This document shows, piece by piece, positions 45,386 through 55,123 of a stretch of DNA of 64,000 nt. The notes beneath the pieces are model-generated. The model worked only from the letters and a program-made list of their open reading frames with translations, was not told the origin of the DNA and ran no database searches. Within the stretch, counting starts at the first letter, position 1. Each line of letters opens with the position of its first letter. Source of the stretch: an uncultured beta proteobacterium (GTDB lineage Bacteria > Pseudomonadota > Gammaproteobacteria > Burkholderiales > Burkholderiaceae_C). The DNA lies in the NCBI GenBank assembly GCA_903839085.1, contig CAIMBE010000076.1, forward strand, positions 1-64,000, read 5' to 3'. A program made the position numbers and the translations under genes.

Positions 45386-47040
45386 TTCGCTTCGCTCCCG
45401 GCGCCAATGCGCGCCTCGTATTCGCCCTTGAAATAGCGCAGCATGCTCTTGAGCGGATCGGATGAGGTCTTGCCCAGCGCGCACAGGCTGCCCAGACTGG
45501 TGACCTCCATCAGATCGGTCAGCCGGTCCAGATCAAATTTCTTGCCCCTGCCTTCAGCGATGTTGGTCAGGATCTTCAACATCTGCCACATGCCTTCACG
45601 GCAGGGTACGCATTTGCCGCAGGACTCCCTGACCAGGAAATCGAGCAGATAGCGTGCCACCTCGACCATGTCGGTATCCTCGTCCATGATCAGCAGGCCG
45701 CCGGCGCCGATCGGGGCGCCGAGCTTGGACATCTCGTCAAAATCGAGCGTGGCGTCGATCAGGTGGGCCGGCAGGGACCCGCCCATGGCGCCGCCGAAAT
45801 GGACCGCCTTGAGTCCCTTGCCATCGCGCACGCCGCCGCCGATGTCAAAGATCAGGGTGCGCAGCGAGGTTCCCATCGGCACTTCGACGATGCCGCTGTT
45901 GACGACGTTGCCCGACAAGGACACCAGCTTGGTGCCTTTGCTCTTTTCCGAGCCGATGCTGGCAAACCAGTCGGCACCCTTCTCGATGATCTGCGGCACG
46001 TTGGCCCAGGTCTCGACGTTGTTCAGGTTGGATGGCTTGTCCCAGATGCCCGAGACCGAGGTGCGGATGTACTTGGGTCGCGGCTCGGGCGCATTGCCCT
46101 CGATCGAGCGCATCAGCGCCGAGGACTCGCCGGAGACGAAGATGCCGACGTCGAAGTGCAGTTCGACATGGAAGCCAAAGCCGCTGCCCAGGATGTTGTC
46201 GCCAAGAAAGCCGTAGGCCTCGGCTTGTGCCAGCGCGGCCTTGACGTGCTCGACCAGCCGCGGCGCATCGTGGCGCGTGTAGACGAAACCCAGTTGCGCC
46301 CCGATGGCGTAGGCGCCGATGATCAGGCCTTCGAGCACCCTGTGCGGATTGCCGGTGAGCATGGCGCGGTCCATGAACGCGGCGGACTCGCCCTCGTGGC
46401 CGTTGACGATGACGTACTTGGTCTTCGCGGGGGCGTTGCGGGTGGTTTCCCACTTCGAGCCGGCCGGAAAACCGCCGCCACCACGGCCACGCAGGTTGGC
46501 GCGTCGGACCTCGTCGAGCACCTGCTCGGGCGTCATGCGGGTCAAGGCCTTGACCAGTGCCGCGTAGCCGCCGACGGCAAGGTAGTCCTCGATGCTCAGC
46601 GGGTCGATGCGGATGTTGTCCCCCGTCAGCAGCCGCATCTGGTGCTTGTAATAGGGCACCTCGTTCATGTGCACCGCTTTGGCGCCGGTCAGGGGGTCGC
46701 GGTAGACGCACTTCTCGAAAACCTCGTCATTCAGCGTCGCGGCGACGATGCCTGGCACGTCGTCGGGCGTCACCTCGAAGTAGCAGACGTCCCTCAGTCC
46801 GGCCACGACGTTCGGGCCCTTTTCGCAATAGCCGTGACAACCGGTCACGCGCAAATCGATCTTCGCCTCCAGGCCTTGTCTGGCGATCTCGCTCCTGAAC
46901 GCGCTGGCGACGGCCACCGAGTCCAGGCCGTCGCAGGCGGCACCGGCGCAAACCGCGATGCAGGGCCTGGCCGGGTCGCGGCGCGCCAGGATGTCGGCGC
47001 GCAGCCTGTCAAGTTCAGCCGCTGATTGGATCTTGGGCAT
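45382..47040 (-). CDS. bamH: NuoF-like NAD(P)H:FMN subunit (BamH homologue, cluster 1)
   Basis: MPKIQSAAELDRLRADILARRDPARPCIAVCAGAACDGLDS...LRGRGGGGFPAGSKWE...SCGKCVPCREGMWQM; NuoF signatures. Confidence 0.9.
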   Translation of the reverse strand: MPKIQSAAELDRLRADILARRDPARPCIAVCAGAACDGLDSVAVASAFRSEIARQGLEAKIDLRVTGCHGYCEKGPNVVAGLRDVCYFEVTPDDVPGIVAATLNDEVFEKCVYRDPLTGAKAVHMNEVPYYKHQMRLLTGDNIRIDPLSIEDYLAVGGYAALVKALTRMTPEQVLDEVRRANLRGRGGGGFPAGSKWETTRNAPAKTKYVIVNGHEGESAAFMDRAMLTGNPHRVLEGLIIGAYAIGAQLGFVYTRHDAPRLVEHVKAALAQAEAYGFLGDNILGSGFGFHVELHFDVGIFVSGESSALMRSIEGNAPEPRPKYIRTSVSGIWDKPSNLNNVETWANVPQIIEKGADWFASIGSEKSKGTKLVSLSGNVVNSGIVEVPMGTSLRTLIFDIGGGVRDGKGLKAVHFGGAMGGSLPAHLIDATLDFDEMSKLGAPIGAGGLLIMDEDTDMVEVARYLLDFLVRESCGKCVPCREGMWQMLKILTNIAEGRGKKFDLDRLTDLMEVTSLGSLCALGKTSSDPLKSMLRYFKGEYEARIGAGSEAK

Positions 47041-47049
47041 GTCGTTTTC

Positions 47050-47502
47050 CTACTCGTAGCGCCTGAGAACTTCTTCGACCTTGTCGGGTGTCATGCGAGG
47101 GTGGTGCTTGCCGTCGATGATCAGTTCCGGACCGATGCTGCAACTGCCCAGGCAACTGCCGCGCTCCACGGTAAAGCGCCCATTGGCACCGGTTTCGCCG
47201 GGCTTGAGACCGGTGAGCTCCTGCACTTTCTTCATCAGCTTGGGCGCGCCGCGCAAATGGCAGGTCATGCCGGTGCAGACATGAACTTCGTGCCGTCCCT
47301 TGGGTGTCAGGCGGAAGGTCTTGTAGAAACTGGCGATCTGCATCACCTGGCTGAACGACACCTCCAGCGCCTCGGCGACCCGCTCCATGACCTCGCGTGG
47401 CAACCAGTGGTTTTCGTGCTGGATCTCGGTCAGTGCATGGATCAGCGCACCCGGCTTGCCACGGTATTTTTCGATGATGCTGGCTATGGTTTGTTCACAC
47501 AT
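47050..47502 (-). CDS. bamG: NuoE-like thioredoxin-fold [2Fe-2S] subunit (BamG homologue, cluster 1)
   Basis: MCEQTIASIIEKYRGKPGALIHALTEIQHENHWLPREVMERVAEALEVSFSQVMQIASFYKTFRLTPKGRHEVHVCTGMTCHLRGAPKLMKKV. Confidence 0.9.
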   Translation of the reverse strand: MCEQTIASIIEKYRGKPGALIHALTEIQHENHWLPREVMERVAEALEVSFSQVMQIASFYKTFRLTPKGRHEVHVCTGMTCHLRGAPKLMKKVQELTGLKPGETGANGRFTVERGSCLGSCSIGPELIIDGKHHPRMTPDKVEEVLRRYE

Positions 47503-47641
47503 GGTGGCGGTTCACTTTGTTCTTGAAATGTGGAAGTTGCGACAGACCGCTGTGATGCCGGACTCGATAAGCCTGCCCTGGACTCCGATCCGGGATGCCG
47601 GATGTCCAGTCATGTGGGGCCGAGGGCGCCGCAGTGGGTGA

Positions 47642-47849
47642 CTCCGCGAATGTCCCCCGGCCTGCGGCCTCCTCCTTGATTTGGCAAAACCCCAAGTCCA
47701 CGCTGCGCCACCCACCGCATCGCCCTTGGCAAGCAGCGTCGGTGGTTTCTGTACATCGCACACTAATCCTGCCCGCAGGACCAGGCTGATGGGGTGCTCA
47801 GCGCAGCGGCATAAAGGCGGAGGCCGCAGGCCGGGGGACAGCCGCGGAG
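47642..47849. repeat. Long inverted-repeat (MITE/hairpin-like) element in the bamF-bamG gap of cluster 1
   Basis: Left arm CTCCGCGAATGTCCCCCGGCCTGCGGCCTCC (47642-47672) and right arm GGAGGCCGCAGGCCGGGGGACAGCCGCGGAG (47819-47849) are reverse complements with 2 mismatches in 31 bp. Confidence 0.8.
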
Positions 47850-47979
47850 CTGAGTACCCCGTCGCCCTGGTCCACCCCAAATGTTGAACAGGCATTGGAC
47901 TGTCGTCAACTCGGGAAAGTTGCATAGTCCGCCATGACACAGCGCGAAGTAACGGGTACCTTTGCAATTGCCATCTCCC

Positions 47980-48750
47980 TCAAATTGCCACGACTTGCAC
48001 TTGCTCGCCCTCGACCGTCACCACGCCGCGCTGCGCCAGTACATCCAGGAGGCGACTGACTTCCGGCAACGGCATCCTGAGGCCGGCGGCAATCTGCTCT
48101 GCCGCCATGGGCCTCGCACGTGCGTGGCCGACGATCTGGCCCATGCTCAGTTTGTCGAGGACCATCTCCCTGAACAGCGCGTCGAACTCGGCGTTGCCGC
48201 TGTATTGCTTGTGGTAGTTCTCCTCGGTGCGCACCGGCAGGCGGAAGCGCTCGCGCTCGACCAGCTTGATGTAGGGCACCAGGTCGATGGCAGCCTGCAG
48301 GCCTGCCTGGAGTTCGTCACTGCTCAGGCCCTCGGAGGAGCCCAGCGGCCCGAGGCGCTTCATGACGTCCGCGATCTGCGTCTGCGTTTCGGCGAAACGG
48401 TTTCCTTCGCCCGCCGAGACCCACTCCAGCCGCAGTCGATCCGGGTTGATGCCGATGTGCGCCAGCATGCGCTTGGCAATCATGCTGTTGCCCAGCGCAT
48501 CGTAGTTGCCCTCGGGGTTGTAATGACAATCGCCGAGGTGGCAACCGCCGACGAAGACGCCATCGGCCCCTTTGATGAAGGAGCGCAGGATGTACTCCAG
48601 ATCGACCCGGCCGGAGCACATCTGGCGTATGACGCGCAAATGCGACGGGTACTGGAAACGCGACACGCCGGCCAGGTCGGCGCCGCCGTAACAGCACCAG
48701 TTGCACAGGAAGCCGACGACGATGGGCTGGAATTGGCTCGGGGAGGCCAT
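47980..48750 (-). CDS. bamF: MvhD-like hydrogenase iron-sulfur subunit (BamF homologue, cluster 1)
   Basis: FQPIVVGFLCNWCCYGGADLAGVSRFQYPSHLRVIRQMCSGRVDLEYILRSFIKGADGVFVGGCHLGDCHYNPEGN; MvhD motifs. Confidence 0.9.
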   Translation of the reverse strand: MASPSQFQPIVVGFLCNWCCYGGADLAGVSRFQYPSHLRVIRQMCSGRVDLEYILRSFIKGADGVFVGGCHLGDCHYNPEGNYDALGNSMIAKRMLAHIGINPDRLRLEWVSAGEGNRFAETQTQIADVMKRLGPLGSSEGLSSDELQAGLQAAIDLVPYIKLVERERFRLPVRTEENYHKQYSGNAEFDALFREMVLDKLSMGQIVGHARARPMAAEQIAAGLRMPLPEVSRLLDVLAQRGVVTVEGEQVQVVAI

Positions 48751-48752
48751 GC

Positions 48753-51700
48753 TTAGCTCACTTCAAGAATGGGAATGACGCGGTTGTGGCGCAGCGACAG
48801 CGCGGCATCGATCTGATGAAACACCTCATCGTCGGTGTAGTGCTTCAGACTGATGGCGCCGGTCGGGCATTTCGAGCAGCACAGGCCGTCGCCCTTGCAC
48901 AGCACGGGGTTGACCACCGCCTTCCTGCCGCGCGGCGTGTCCTGGAACTCGATGGCGTTGTAGTTGCAAACGGAGATGCAGGCACCACACGAGACGCAGT
49001 CCTTGCCTGCCACCTCGCAGACCGCGCCCGAGGCGACGACGCTGTCTTTGGACAGCATGGTGAGGGCGCGCCCGGCCGCGGCATAGGCCTGGCTGATGGT
49101 TTCAGACAAGTGCTTCGGGTAGTGCGCCGTGCCGCACAGGTAGACGCCTTCGGCGGCGAAGTCGACCGGCCGCAGCTTGACATGCGCCTCCTGAAAGAAG
49201 CCGTCCGGCGACAGCGGCACCTTGAAGAAGCGGGCGATCTCCTGCGCGTCCGCCGGCGGGATGACGGCGGCCGACAGGACCAGCTTGTCGACATCGATCT
49301 GCAGTTTCTTGCCGAGCACCGGATCGGTTGCCGTGACCCGGATGTAGTCGCGACCACCCTCTTCGATGGCTTGCACCGTCGGCTTGTCGTTGGGCTCGTA
49401 GCGGATGAACTGGACGCTCTTGTTGGCCGCCTCACGGTAATAGTCTTCCTTGAAGCCGTAGGTGCGCATGTCGCGGAACAGCACGTAGATCTCGGCCTTC
49501 GGCCGCAGCGCGCGCATCTTCAGCGCGTTTTTCATCGCGCCGCTGCAGCAGACGCGCGCGCAGTAGTTGCGGTCTTCCTGGCGGCAGCCGACGCACTGGA
49601 TCATGACCAGGCGCTCGACGCGGTTGAGACTCTCGTCTTCGGCGCCGATCTTTTCTTCGAGTTCAAGCTGCGTGATGACGCGGTCGTTCTTGCCGTACAG
49701 GTACTCCGTCGGCCTCAACTCCTGCGCGCCCACGGCGACGATGGCGACGCCGTGCTTGATGCTGCGCAGGCGGTGCCTGGCCTTGACCCTGGTTTCGAAA
49801 TTGCCGACGTAGCCGTCGACCGCCATGATCTGGGCCTCTGTGATGACGTGGATGTCGCGGTGCTGGTAGACCTTGTTCTTCAGGTCGGCGAGGAAGGGCG
49901 GCACCGCCATGCCCTCGGCCGTGTAGCGCAGACGGTTGGCAATGCCACCCAGTTCGGCGGACTTCTCCAGCAGATAGGTTTCGTGCCCCTGGTTGGCCAG
50001 CATCAGAGCACTGGTCATGCCGGCCACGCCGCCGCCAATCACCATGGCGACCTTGTTGATCGGCAACTCGTATTCGCCCAGCGGTTGCAGCGTCCCGGCG
50101 CGCGCCACCGACATGCGCACGATGTCCTTGGCCTTGGCGCTGGCCACCTCGGGCTCCTTGGAGTGCACCCAGGAGCAGTGCTCGCGGATGTTGGCCATGT
50201 CAAAGTAGTACTGATTGATGCCGGCCTCGCGCAGCGTGTCGCGAAACAGCGGCTCATGCGAGCGCGGTGTGCAGGCGGCGATGACGACACGGTTGAGCCC
50301 CTTGTCGCGGATCGTGTCGGAGATCGCCTGGGCGGTATTGGTGGCACAGGCGAACAGGCTTTCCTCGACGTGGACCACGTTCTCCAGCCCCTTGGCGTAC
50401 TCGACGACACCCGGCACATCGACCACGCGGCCGATATTGGCGCCGCAGCGGCAAACAAAGACGCCGACCTTGGGCGTTTCGTTGGCGGTGTCACGCTCGG
50501 CCGGGTAGACGCGCTCGGTCGACAACTGGCCACGGCGCGACTTCAGCAACTGCCCGATCTGGGCGCTGGCCGCGCTGGCGGTGTAGACCGCTTCGGGAAT
50601 GTCCATCGGTCCCATGAAAGCGCCACTGACGAAAATGCCGGCTCGACTGGTCTGCAGCGGATTGAACGGATCGGTCGTGCAGAAGCCGTGGGCGTTGAGT
50701 TCGATGCCGAAAATGCGCGCGAACCTCTGCGCATCCTTGGGCGGGTTGATGCCCACCGAGAGCACCACCAGTTCGAACTCTTCTTGCCTAACGCCGTCGT
50801 CGGTCGCGTAGCGAATGGTGACGTTCTTGGTGACCGGATCCTCGCCGCCGATCGAGGTGTAGCTGCGAATGAACTGGACGCCGGGAAGGCGCTCGGCGCG
50901 CTGGTAGAAGCGCTCAAAATCCTTGCTGTAGGCGCGGATGTCGTTGTGAAAGATGCGCGCTTCCAGATCGGGCACATGGTCCTTGGCCAGGATCACCTGT
51001 TTTTGCGTGTAGGCACAGCACACCGCCGAGCAGTAGGTGTTGCCACCGGCCACGGTCTGGCGTGAACCGACGCAGTGCAGCCAGGCCACCTTGTGCGGAT
51101 GCTTGCGGTCGCTTGGACGCAGGATCTGTCCCTCGTGCGGGCCGGTGGCGGCGAGCAAACGCTCGAAGTCGAGGCTGGTGACGACGTTCTCGATGGTGCC
51201 GTAGCCGTAGTCGCCCCGAATCTTCGGGTCAAAGGTTTCGTAGCCGGGCGACAAGACGATGGCGCCGACCTTGAGGTAAACCTTTTCCGCGGTCTGCTGG
51301 AAGTCGATGGCGCCTTTTTCGCAGACGTTCTGGCAGATCGTGCAGGACTTGTTGTTCAGGTAGAGGCAGCTGTCGTCAATGTAGGTCACCAGGGGAACGG
51401 CCTGCGAGAAGTAGATGTGCACCGCCTTGCTGAGCGACAGATCCACGTTGAACGGGTCGGGCACCTTGACCGGGCAGTACTCGGTGCAAGCGCCGCATCC
51501 GGTGCAGGCGTCGGCGATGACGTAGCGCGGTTTCTTGATCAGGGTCACCGTGAAGTCGCCGGCCGCTCCCTCGACGGCATCGACCTCGGTGTAGGTCATG
51601 ATCTCGATGTTCGGGTGGCGGTCGCACTCGATGAACTTGGGCGACTCGATGCACATCGAGCAGTCGATGGTCGGGTAGGTCTTGTCGAGCTGCGCCATCT

Positions 51701-51869
51701 TGCCGCCTATGGTGGGCGCCTTGTCGACCAGGTAGACCTTGAAGCCCGCGGTGGCCATGTCCAGTGCCGCCTGAATGCCGCTGATGCCGCCGCCCAGGAC
51801 CAGCACGTCACCCAGGCAGTTGTCGCCGGTGCGCTGCGTGCGCTGCCTGAGCATTTGTTGGATGTCCAT
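48753..51869 (-). CDS. bamE: HdrA-like flavin/iron-sulfur subunit (BamE homologue, cluster 1)
   Basis: MDIQQMLRQRTQRTGDNCLGDVLVLGGGISGIQAALDMATAGFKVYLVDKAPTIGGKMAQLDKTYPTIDCSMCIESPKFIE; duplicated HdrA-like modules and 4Fe-4S motifs. ORF-track start at 52106 is overextended. Confidence 0.9.
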   Translation of the reverse strand: MDIQQMLRQRTQRTGDNCLGDVLVLGGGISGIQAALDMATAGFKVYLVDKAPTIGGKMAQLDKTYPTIDCSMCIESPKFIECDRHPNIEIMTYTEVDAVEGAAGDFTVTLIKKPRYVIADACTGCGACTEYCPVKVPDPFNVDLSLSKAVHIYFSQAVPLVTYIDDSCLYLNNKSCTICQNVCEKGAIDFQQTAEKVYLKVGAIVLSPGYETFDPKIRGDYGYGTIENVVTSLDFERLLAATGPHEGQILRPSDRKHPHKVAWLHCVGSRQTVAGGNTYCSAVCCAYTQKQVILAKDHVPDLEARIFHNDIRAYSKDFERFYQRAERLPGVQFIRSYTSIGGEDPVTKNVTIRYATDDGVRQEEFELVVLSVGINPPKDAQRFARIFGIELNAHGFCTTDPFNPLQTSRAGIFVSGAFMGPMDIPEAVYTASAASAQIGQLLKSRRGQLSTERVYPAERDTANETPKVGVFVCRCGANIGRVVDVPGVVEYAKGLENVVHVEESLFACATNTAQAISDTIRDKGLNRVVIAACTPRSHEPLFRDTLREAGINQYYFDMANIREHCSWVHSKEPEVASAKAKDIVRMSVARAGTLQPLGEYELPINKVAMVIGGGVAGMTSALMLANQGHETYLLEKSAELGGIANRLRYTAEGMAVPPFLADLKNKVYQHRDIHVITEAQIMAVDGYVGNFETRVKARHRLRSIKHGVAIVAVGAQELRPTEYLYGKNDRVITQLELEEKIGAEDESLNRVERLVMIQCVGCRQEDRNYCARVCCSGAMKNALKMRALRPKAEIYVLFRDMRTYGFKEDYYREAANKSVQFIRYEPNDKPTVQAIEEGGRDYIRVTATDPVLGKKLQIDVDKLVLSAAVIPPADAQEIARFFKVPLSPDGFFQEAHVKLRPVDFAAEGVYLCGTAHYPKHLSETISQAYAAAGRALTMLSKDSVVASGAVCEVAGKDCVSCGACISVCNYNAIEFQDTPRGRKAVVNPVLCKGDGLCCSKCPTGAISLKHYTDDEVFHQIDAALSLRHNRVIPILEVS

Positions 51870-51883
51870 GTCGGTCTCCTGGC

Positions 51884-53038
51884 CTAGAGTGCGTCGCGGA
51901 TGATTTCGGTGATGTCCTTGACCTCGATGCCGGCACCGCCATCGGGTCGGCCCAGCCGACTGTCCTCGAAATTGGTGATGCAGTACGGGCAGCAGGTGGC
52001 GATTACCTCGGCGCCGGTATCGACTGCCTGCTGCAGCCGAATGTCGGAGAAGCGCTCGCTCTTGGGCGTTTCCATCCAGATGCGGCCGCCGCCGCCGCCG
52101 CAGCACATGCTGTTCATGCGCGACTCGGCCATCTCCTTGAGTTGCAAGCCCGCAATGCTCTTCAAGGCTTCGCGCGGCTGTTCGAAAATTCCGTTATGCC
52201 GACCCAGATAGCAGGGATCGTGAAAGGTGATCGTCTTGTTGATCGGCTTGGTCAGCTTGAGGCGGCCTTCCTTGAGCAACTGAAAAATGAACTCGGAGAT
52301 GTGCATGACGTCGAAGTGCACATTGAATTCGGGGTACTCGTTCTTGAAACTGTGATAGCAGTGGGGTGAAGAGACCAGTATCTTCTTGACGCCCTTGTTG
52401 ATGAACTCGCCGATGTTGCGCCGAGCCAGGCTCTTGAACAGGGCCTCGTCGCCAGTCTTGCGTATGCTCTCGCCGCAGCAGCTTTCATCTTTGCCGAGGA
52501 TGCCGAAGTCCACCTGGGCCGCCTGCAATATCTGCACCGTGGCGGTGGCGATCTTTTTGGCGCGCGGATCGTAGCTCAGGTAGCAGCCGGGGGAGTAGAG
52601 GATTTCCATGCCCTCGGCAAAGCGCTTGACGCCCAGGTCCTTGGCCCATTCGCCGCGCTTGTCGCGTGGCTCGTTGAACGGGTTGCCCTCGGCTCTGAGG
52701 CTGGCCGCGATGCGCGGTATCGGCGCTGCCGCGCCGGCGAAGACGTCGAACTCGGTGGCCACGCGGCGCAAGGCGATGCCGGACTCGATCTGCTTGACAT
52801 CGCGCGGACAGACCAGCGGGCACTTGCCGCAGGTGGTGCAGCGCCAGATGTCCTCGTTGTCGATTTCGGTCAGACCGAGCGCTGCCTCGCGCACCAGCTT
52901 GCGCATGCTGAACTTGCCGACCCGGCTCCAGGGGCAAACGGTGTCGCACAAGCCGCACTGGTAGCAATTCTGGAAAGCACCGCCGCCGTGGTTCTTGATA
53001 ACGTCAATGATCTCTTGCTGGGGCGTTACGGTTTCCAT
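51884..53038 (-). CDS. bamD: HdrD/GlpC-like heterodisulfide reductase-type protein (BamD homologue, cluster 1)
   Basis: METVTPQQEIIDVIKNHGGGAFQNCYQCGLCDTVCPWSRVGKFSMRKLVREAALG...ESCCGESIRKTGDEALFK; two CCG domains. Confidence 0.9.
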   Translation of the reverse strand: METVTPQQEIIDVIKNHGGGAFQNCYQCGLCDTVCPWSRVGKFSMRKLVREAALGLTEIDNEDIWRCTTCGKCPLVCPRDVKQIESGIALRRVATEFDVFAGAAAPIPRIAASLRAEGNPFNEPRDKRGEWAKDLGVKRFAEGMEILYSPGCYLSYDPRAKKIATATVQILQAAQVDFGILGKDESCCGESIRKTGDEALFKSLARRNIGEFINKGVKKILVSSPHCYHSFKNEYPEFNVHFDVMHISEFIFQLLKEGRLKLTKPINKTITFHDPCYLGRHNGIFEQPREALKSIAGLQLKEMAESRMNSMCCGGGGGRIWMETPKSERFSDIRLQQAVDTGAEVIATCCPYCITNFEDSRLGRPDGGAGIEVKDITEIIRDAL

Positions 53039-53067
53039 GCGGTCTTTCGGAATCGTTTGTTTGCGAG

Positions 53068-53607
53068 CTAGAGCTTGGCGAGCTTGGCGACTGTCTCCAG
53101 CACCTTTTGCAGCCCGTACTTGTCGATCATCGACTCGACCCCGGATTCAACCTCGCCGACCTGCACCGGCTGCTCATCAACCTCCTCCTCGCGCTCTTCA
53201 TAGATCAGCGCGCCGTTGGGGCACCATTCGACGCACTTGGGCATCTTCAGCGGCGGGTTGTCCTCGCACATGTCGCACTTGAGCGGCAGGCCGGAGTCGG
53301 GCTCCTTGAACAGGTCGCGCGAGGGGCAGGAGGCACGGCAAAAATCGCAATTGCTGTATTCCTTGCCGTCGATGATGTACTTGTTCTTGCCGCTGCATTC
53401 AGCCGCCGTGTACTCGCCCGCGTAGACCGGCAGGTAGATGTCCTTCAGCGGATCGCGAATGATCTGGATGCGCGCACGCTTGGGGTTGGCGCTGCTGTAG
53501 CGCGGTCTCGCGTGGAAGGCAGAGCAGGCAAGTTCGCAGGCTCTGCAACCAATGCAATTGTTGGCATTGATGGTGATGTACTTGTTGATCCTCGTGACCT
53601 TGGCCAT
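53068..53607 (-). CDS. bamC: 4Fe-4S ferredoxin-like electron transfer subunit (BamC homologue, cluster 1)
   Basis: MAKVTRINKYITINANNCIGCRACELACSAFHARPRYSSANPKRARIQIIRDPLKDIYLPV...NCDFCRASCPSRDLFKEPDSGLPLKCDMCEDNPPLKMPKCVEWCPNGAL. Confidence 0.88.
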   Translation of the reverse strand: MAKVTRINKYITINANNCIGCRACELACSAFHARPRYSSANPKRARIQIIRDPLKDIYLPVYAGEYTAAECSGKNKYIIDGKEYSNCDFCRASCPSRDLFKEPDSGLPLKCDMCEDNPPLKMPKCVEWCPNGALIYEEREEEVDEQPVQVGEVESGVESMIDKYGLQKVLETVAKLAKL

Positions 53608-53637
53608 GGCGGTGTACCCCTGTGAAGGATGGGAATT

Positions 53638-54069
53638 TCAGGCCTCGTTGGCAGCCCCGAGCTCGCGCCACTTGTAGTCGATCACCTCGAGCAGCACGCC
53701 GTTCATCTTCTTGGGGTGCACAAAGGCGAACTCGCAGTCGCGAAACGAGCGCAGTCCGCCGATCATCGGGTAGCCCATGGCCTTGATTTCCTCGACGGCG
53801 GCTGGCGTGCTGTCGACGTTGAAGCTGATCAGCATCACGCCTTCGCCGCGTTTTTCGATGAACTTGGCGACATCGCCGTCGCTGGTTGTCGACTCCATCA
53901 GCTCGAAGCCGACGCCGTCGAGCCAGTAGCGCGCCACGCGGATCTTCTCGGGTTCGTCAACATAGGCGTCGTCGGGTCCGGTCTTGCCGAGCATCGGCTC
54001 CCAGACCTTGCGCGCCTCATCGAGGTTGCGCACTGCGATGCAGATGTGATCGAGCTTGTTGACCTTCAT
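53638..54069 (-). CDS. VOC/glyoxalase superfamily protein (methylmalonyl-CoA epimerase-like)
   Basis: MKVNKLDHICIAVRNLDEARKVWEPMLGKTGPDDAYVDEPEKIRVARYWLDGVGFELMEST...GLRSFRDCEFAFVHPKKMNGVLLEVIDYKW. Confidence 0.82.
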   Translation of the reverse strand: MKVNKLDHICIAVRNLDEARKVWEPMLGKTGPDDAYVDEPEKIRVARYWLDGVGFELMESTTSDGDVAKFIEKRGEGVMLISFNVDSTPAAVEEIKAMGYPMIGGLRSFRDCEFAFVHPKKMNGVLLEVIDYKWRELGAANEA

Positions 54070-54174
54070 TTTTGTCTCCTTCGTTGCTTGGCTTCGCATA
54101 CCGCACCATGGTCATCGCCGCCCTGGCTTGACCGATTGAAAAAAAGTATACCATGATATGAACTATTTAAATAT

Positions 54175-54194
54175 GTATATATAACGGGATATAC
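54175..54194. promoter_or_regulatory. AT-rich candidate promoter/operator upstream of the VOC-bam cluster 1 operon
   Basis: GTATAT-N8-ATATAC inverted repeat within a strongly AT-rich island (about 54140-54200) in a GC-rich window. Confidence 0.35.
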
Positions 54195-54460
54195 AAATGG
54201 GGTTTGCATTGCGTGCTGATCGACGGCATTTAATGTCGGTATCTGCCCAAGTTTGACGAGCAGAAGACCGCCTGGCGGCGTGGCTCAAAGTCAGATCTTG
54301 ATCGCAGCCAGCAAGGATTTTGGCGCGAGCATCGGCAGCATTCGCTTGAAGTTGCACGCCGGAACAGGCAGACCCACCTGTGACTCAGGCCTGTCGGCAG
54401 GATCGAGTTTCGTGAGCCAACGGTTGGCGTGTGAGCAGGACGAGCGGCTGTTTTAGGCCG

Positions 54461-55123
54461 TCAAGAGACCGGCATGATGGGGATAACGACCCGTGGTTTG
54501 GCAACTGCCTTGACAGCGCGGGCTGCGGTCTTTCGCTGGCCTGGAAAGGCCAGCGCTTCGGTCAGCAGGTAAGCGGCCTGCGCATAGGATGTCGGACAGA
54601 TCGCAAAACATTCCTGGCAGTCCCAGCATTCGATCCTGGCGACTTCCGGAACAAAGCTGATCTGGCGCACCGAGCCGTTGTCGAAGAAGCTGACCGCGTT
54701 CTTTTTCTTCACCTCGTTGCAGTAACGCACGCACAGTCCGCACAGCACGCAGAACGACGCTTCCCGTTCAAACCGGTCCCGGTTGGCGCCATACTCCTCG
54801 GCCATTTTCACCAGTTCGGGGGCGTCCGGCGCGTGCGCCATCAGTTCCTCGACCAGCACCTTGCGGATCTTGTCCACCTTCTCCGAGCGGGTGCGCACCA
54901 CGATGTCGTTCGCCACCGGATAGAGGCAGGACACGACGTGGCTGGTCCAGCCGCGCGATTCGACTTCGACCATGCACAGGCGGCAGCCGCCGAAAGCTTC
55001 GAGCTTCTCGTGATGGCACAGCGTCGGGATGTAGATGCCTGCCTGCTGCGCGGCCTGCAGCAGCGTCATGCCGGCCTTGGCCTTGACCTGCCGTTCATCG
55101 ATCTTCAAAACGATTTCGGTCAT
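54461..55123 (-). CDS. bamI: NuoG-like iron-sulfur protein (BamI homologue, cluster 2)
   Basis: MTEIVLKIDERQVKAKAGMTLLQAAQQAGIYIPTLCHHEKLEAFGGCRLCMVEVESRGWTSHVVSCLYPVANDIVVRTRSEKVDKIRK; paralogue of 44777-45385. Confidence 0.88.
   Translation of the reverse strand: MTEIVLKIDERQVKAKAGMTLLQAAQQAGIYIPTLCHHEKLEAFGGCRLCMVEVESRGWTSHVVSCLYPVANDIVVRTRSEKVDKIRKVLVEELMAHAPDAPELVKMAEEYGANRDRFEREASFCVLCGLCVRYCNEVKKKNAVSFFDNGSVRQISFVPEVARIECWDCQECFAICPTSYAQAAYLLTEALAFPGQRKTAARAVKAVAKPRVVIPIMPVS

Noticed and set aside
47503-47979. Small ORFs (e.g. 47512-47967 minus, 47681-47887 plus) in the bamF-bamG gap
   Set aside because: They overlap an inverted-repeat element, lack recognisable domains and differ completely between the two bam clusters.
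48786-51065. 759-aa plus-strand ORF opposite bamE1
   Set aside because: Same shadow-ORF pattern; the minus-strand HdrA-like product is well supported.
54226-54460. Possible gene remnant between bamI2 and the VOC gene
   Set aside because: Only short ORFs without recognisable motifs; insufficient evidence for a pseudogene call.
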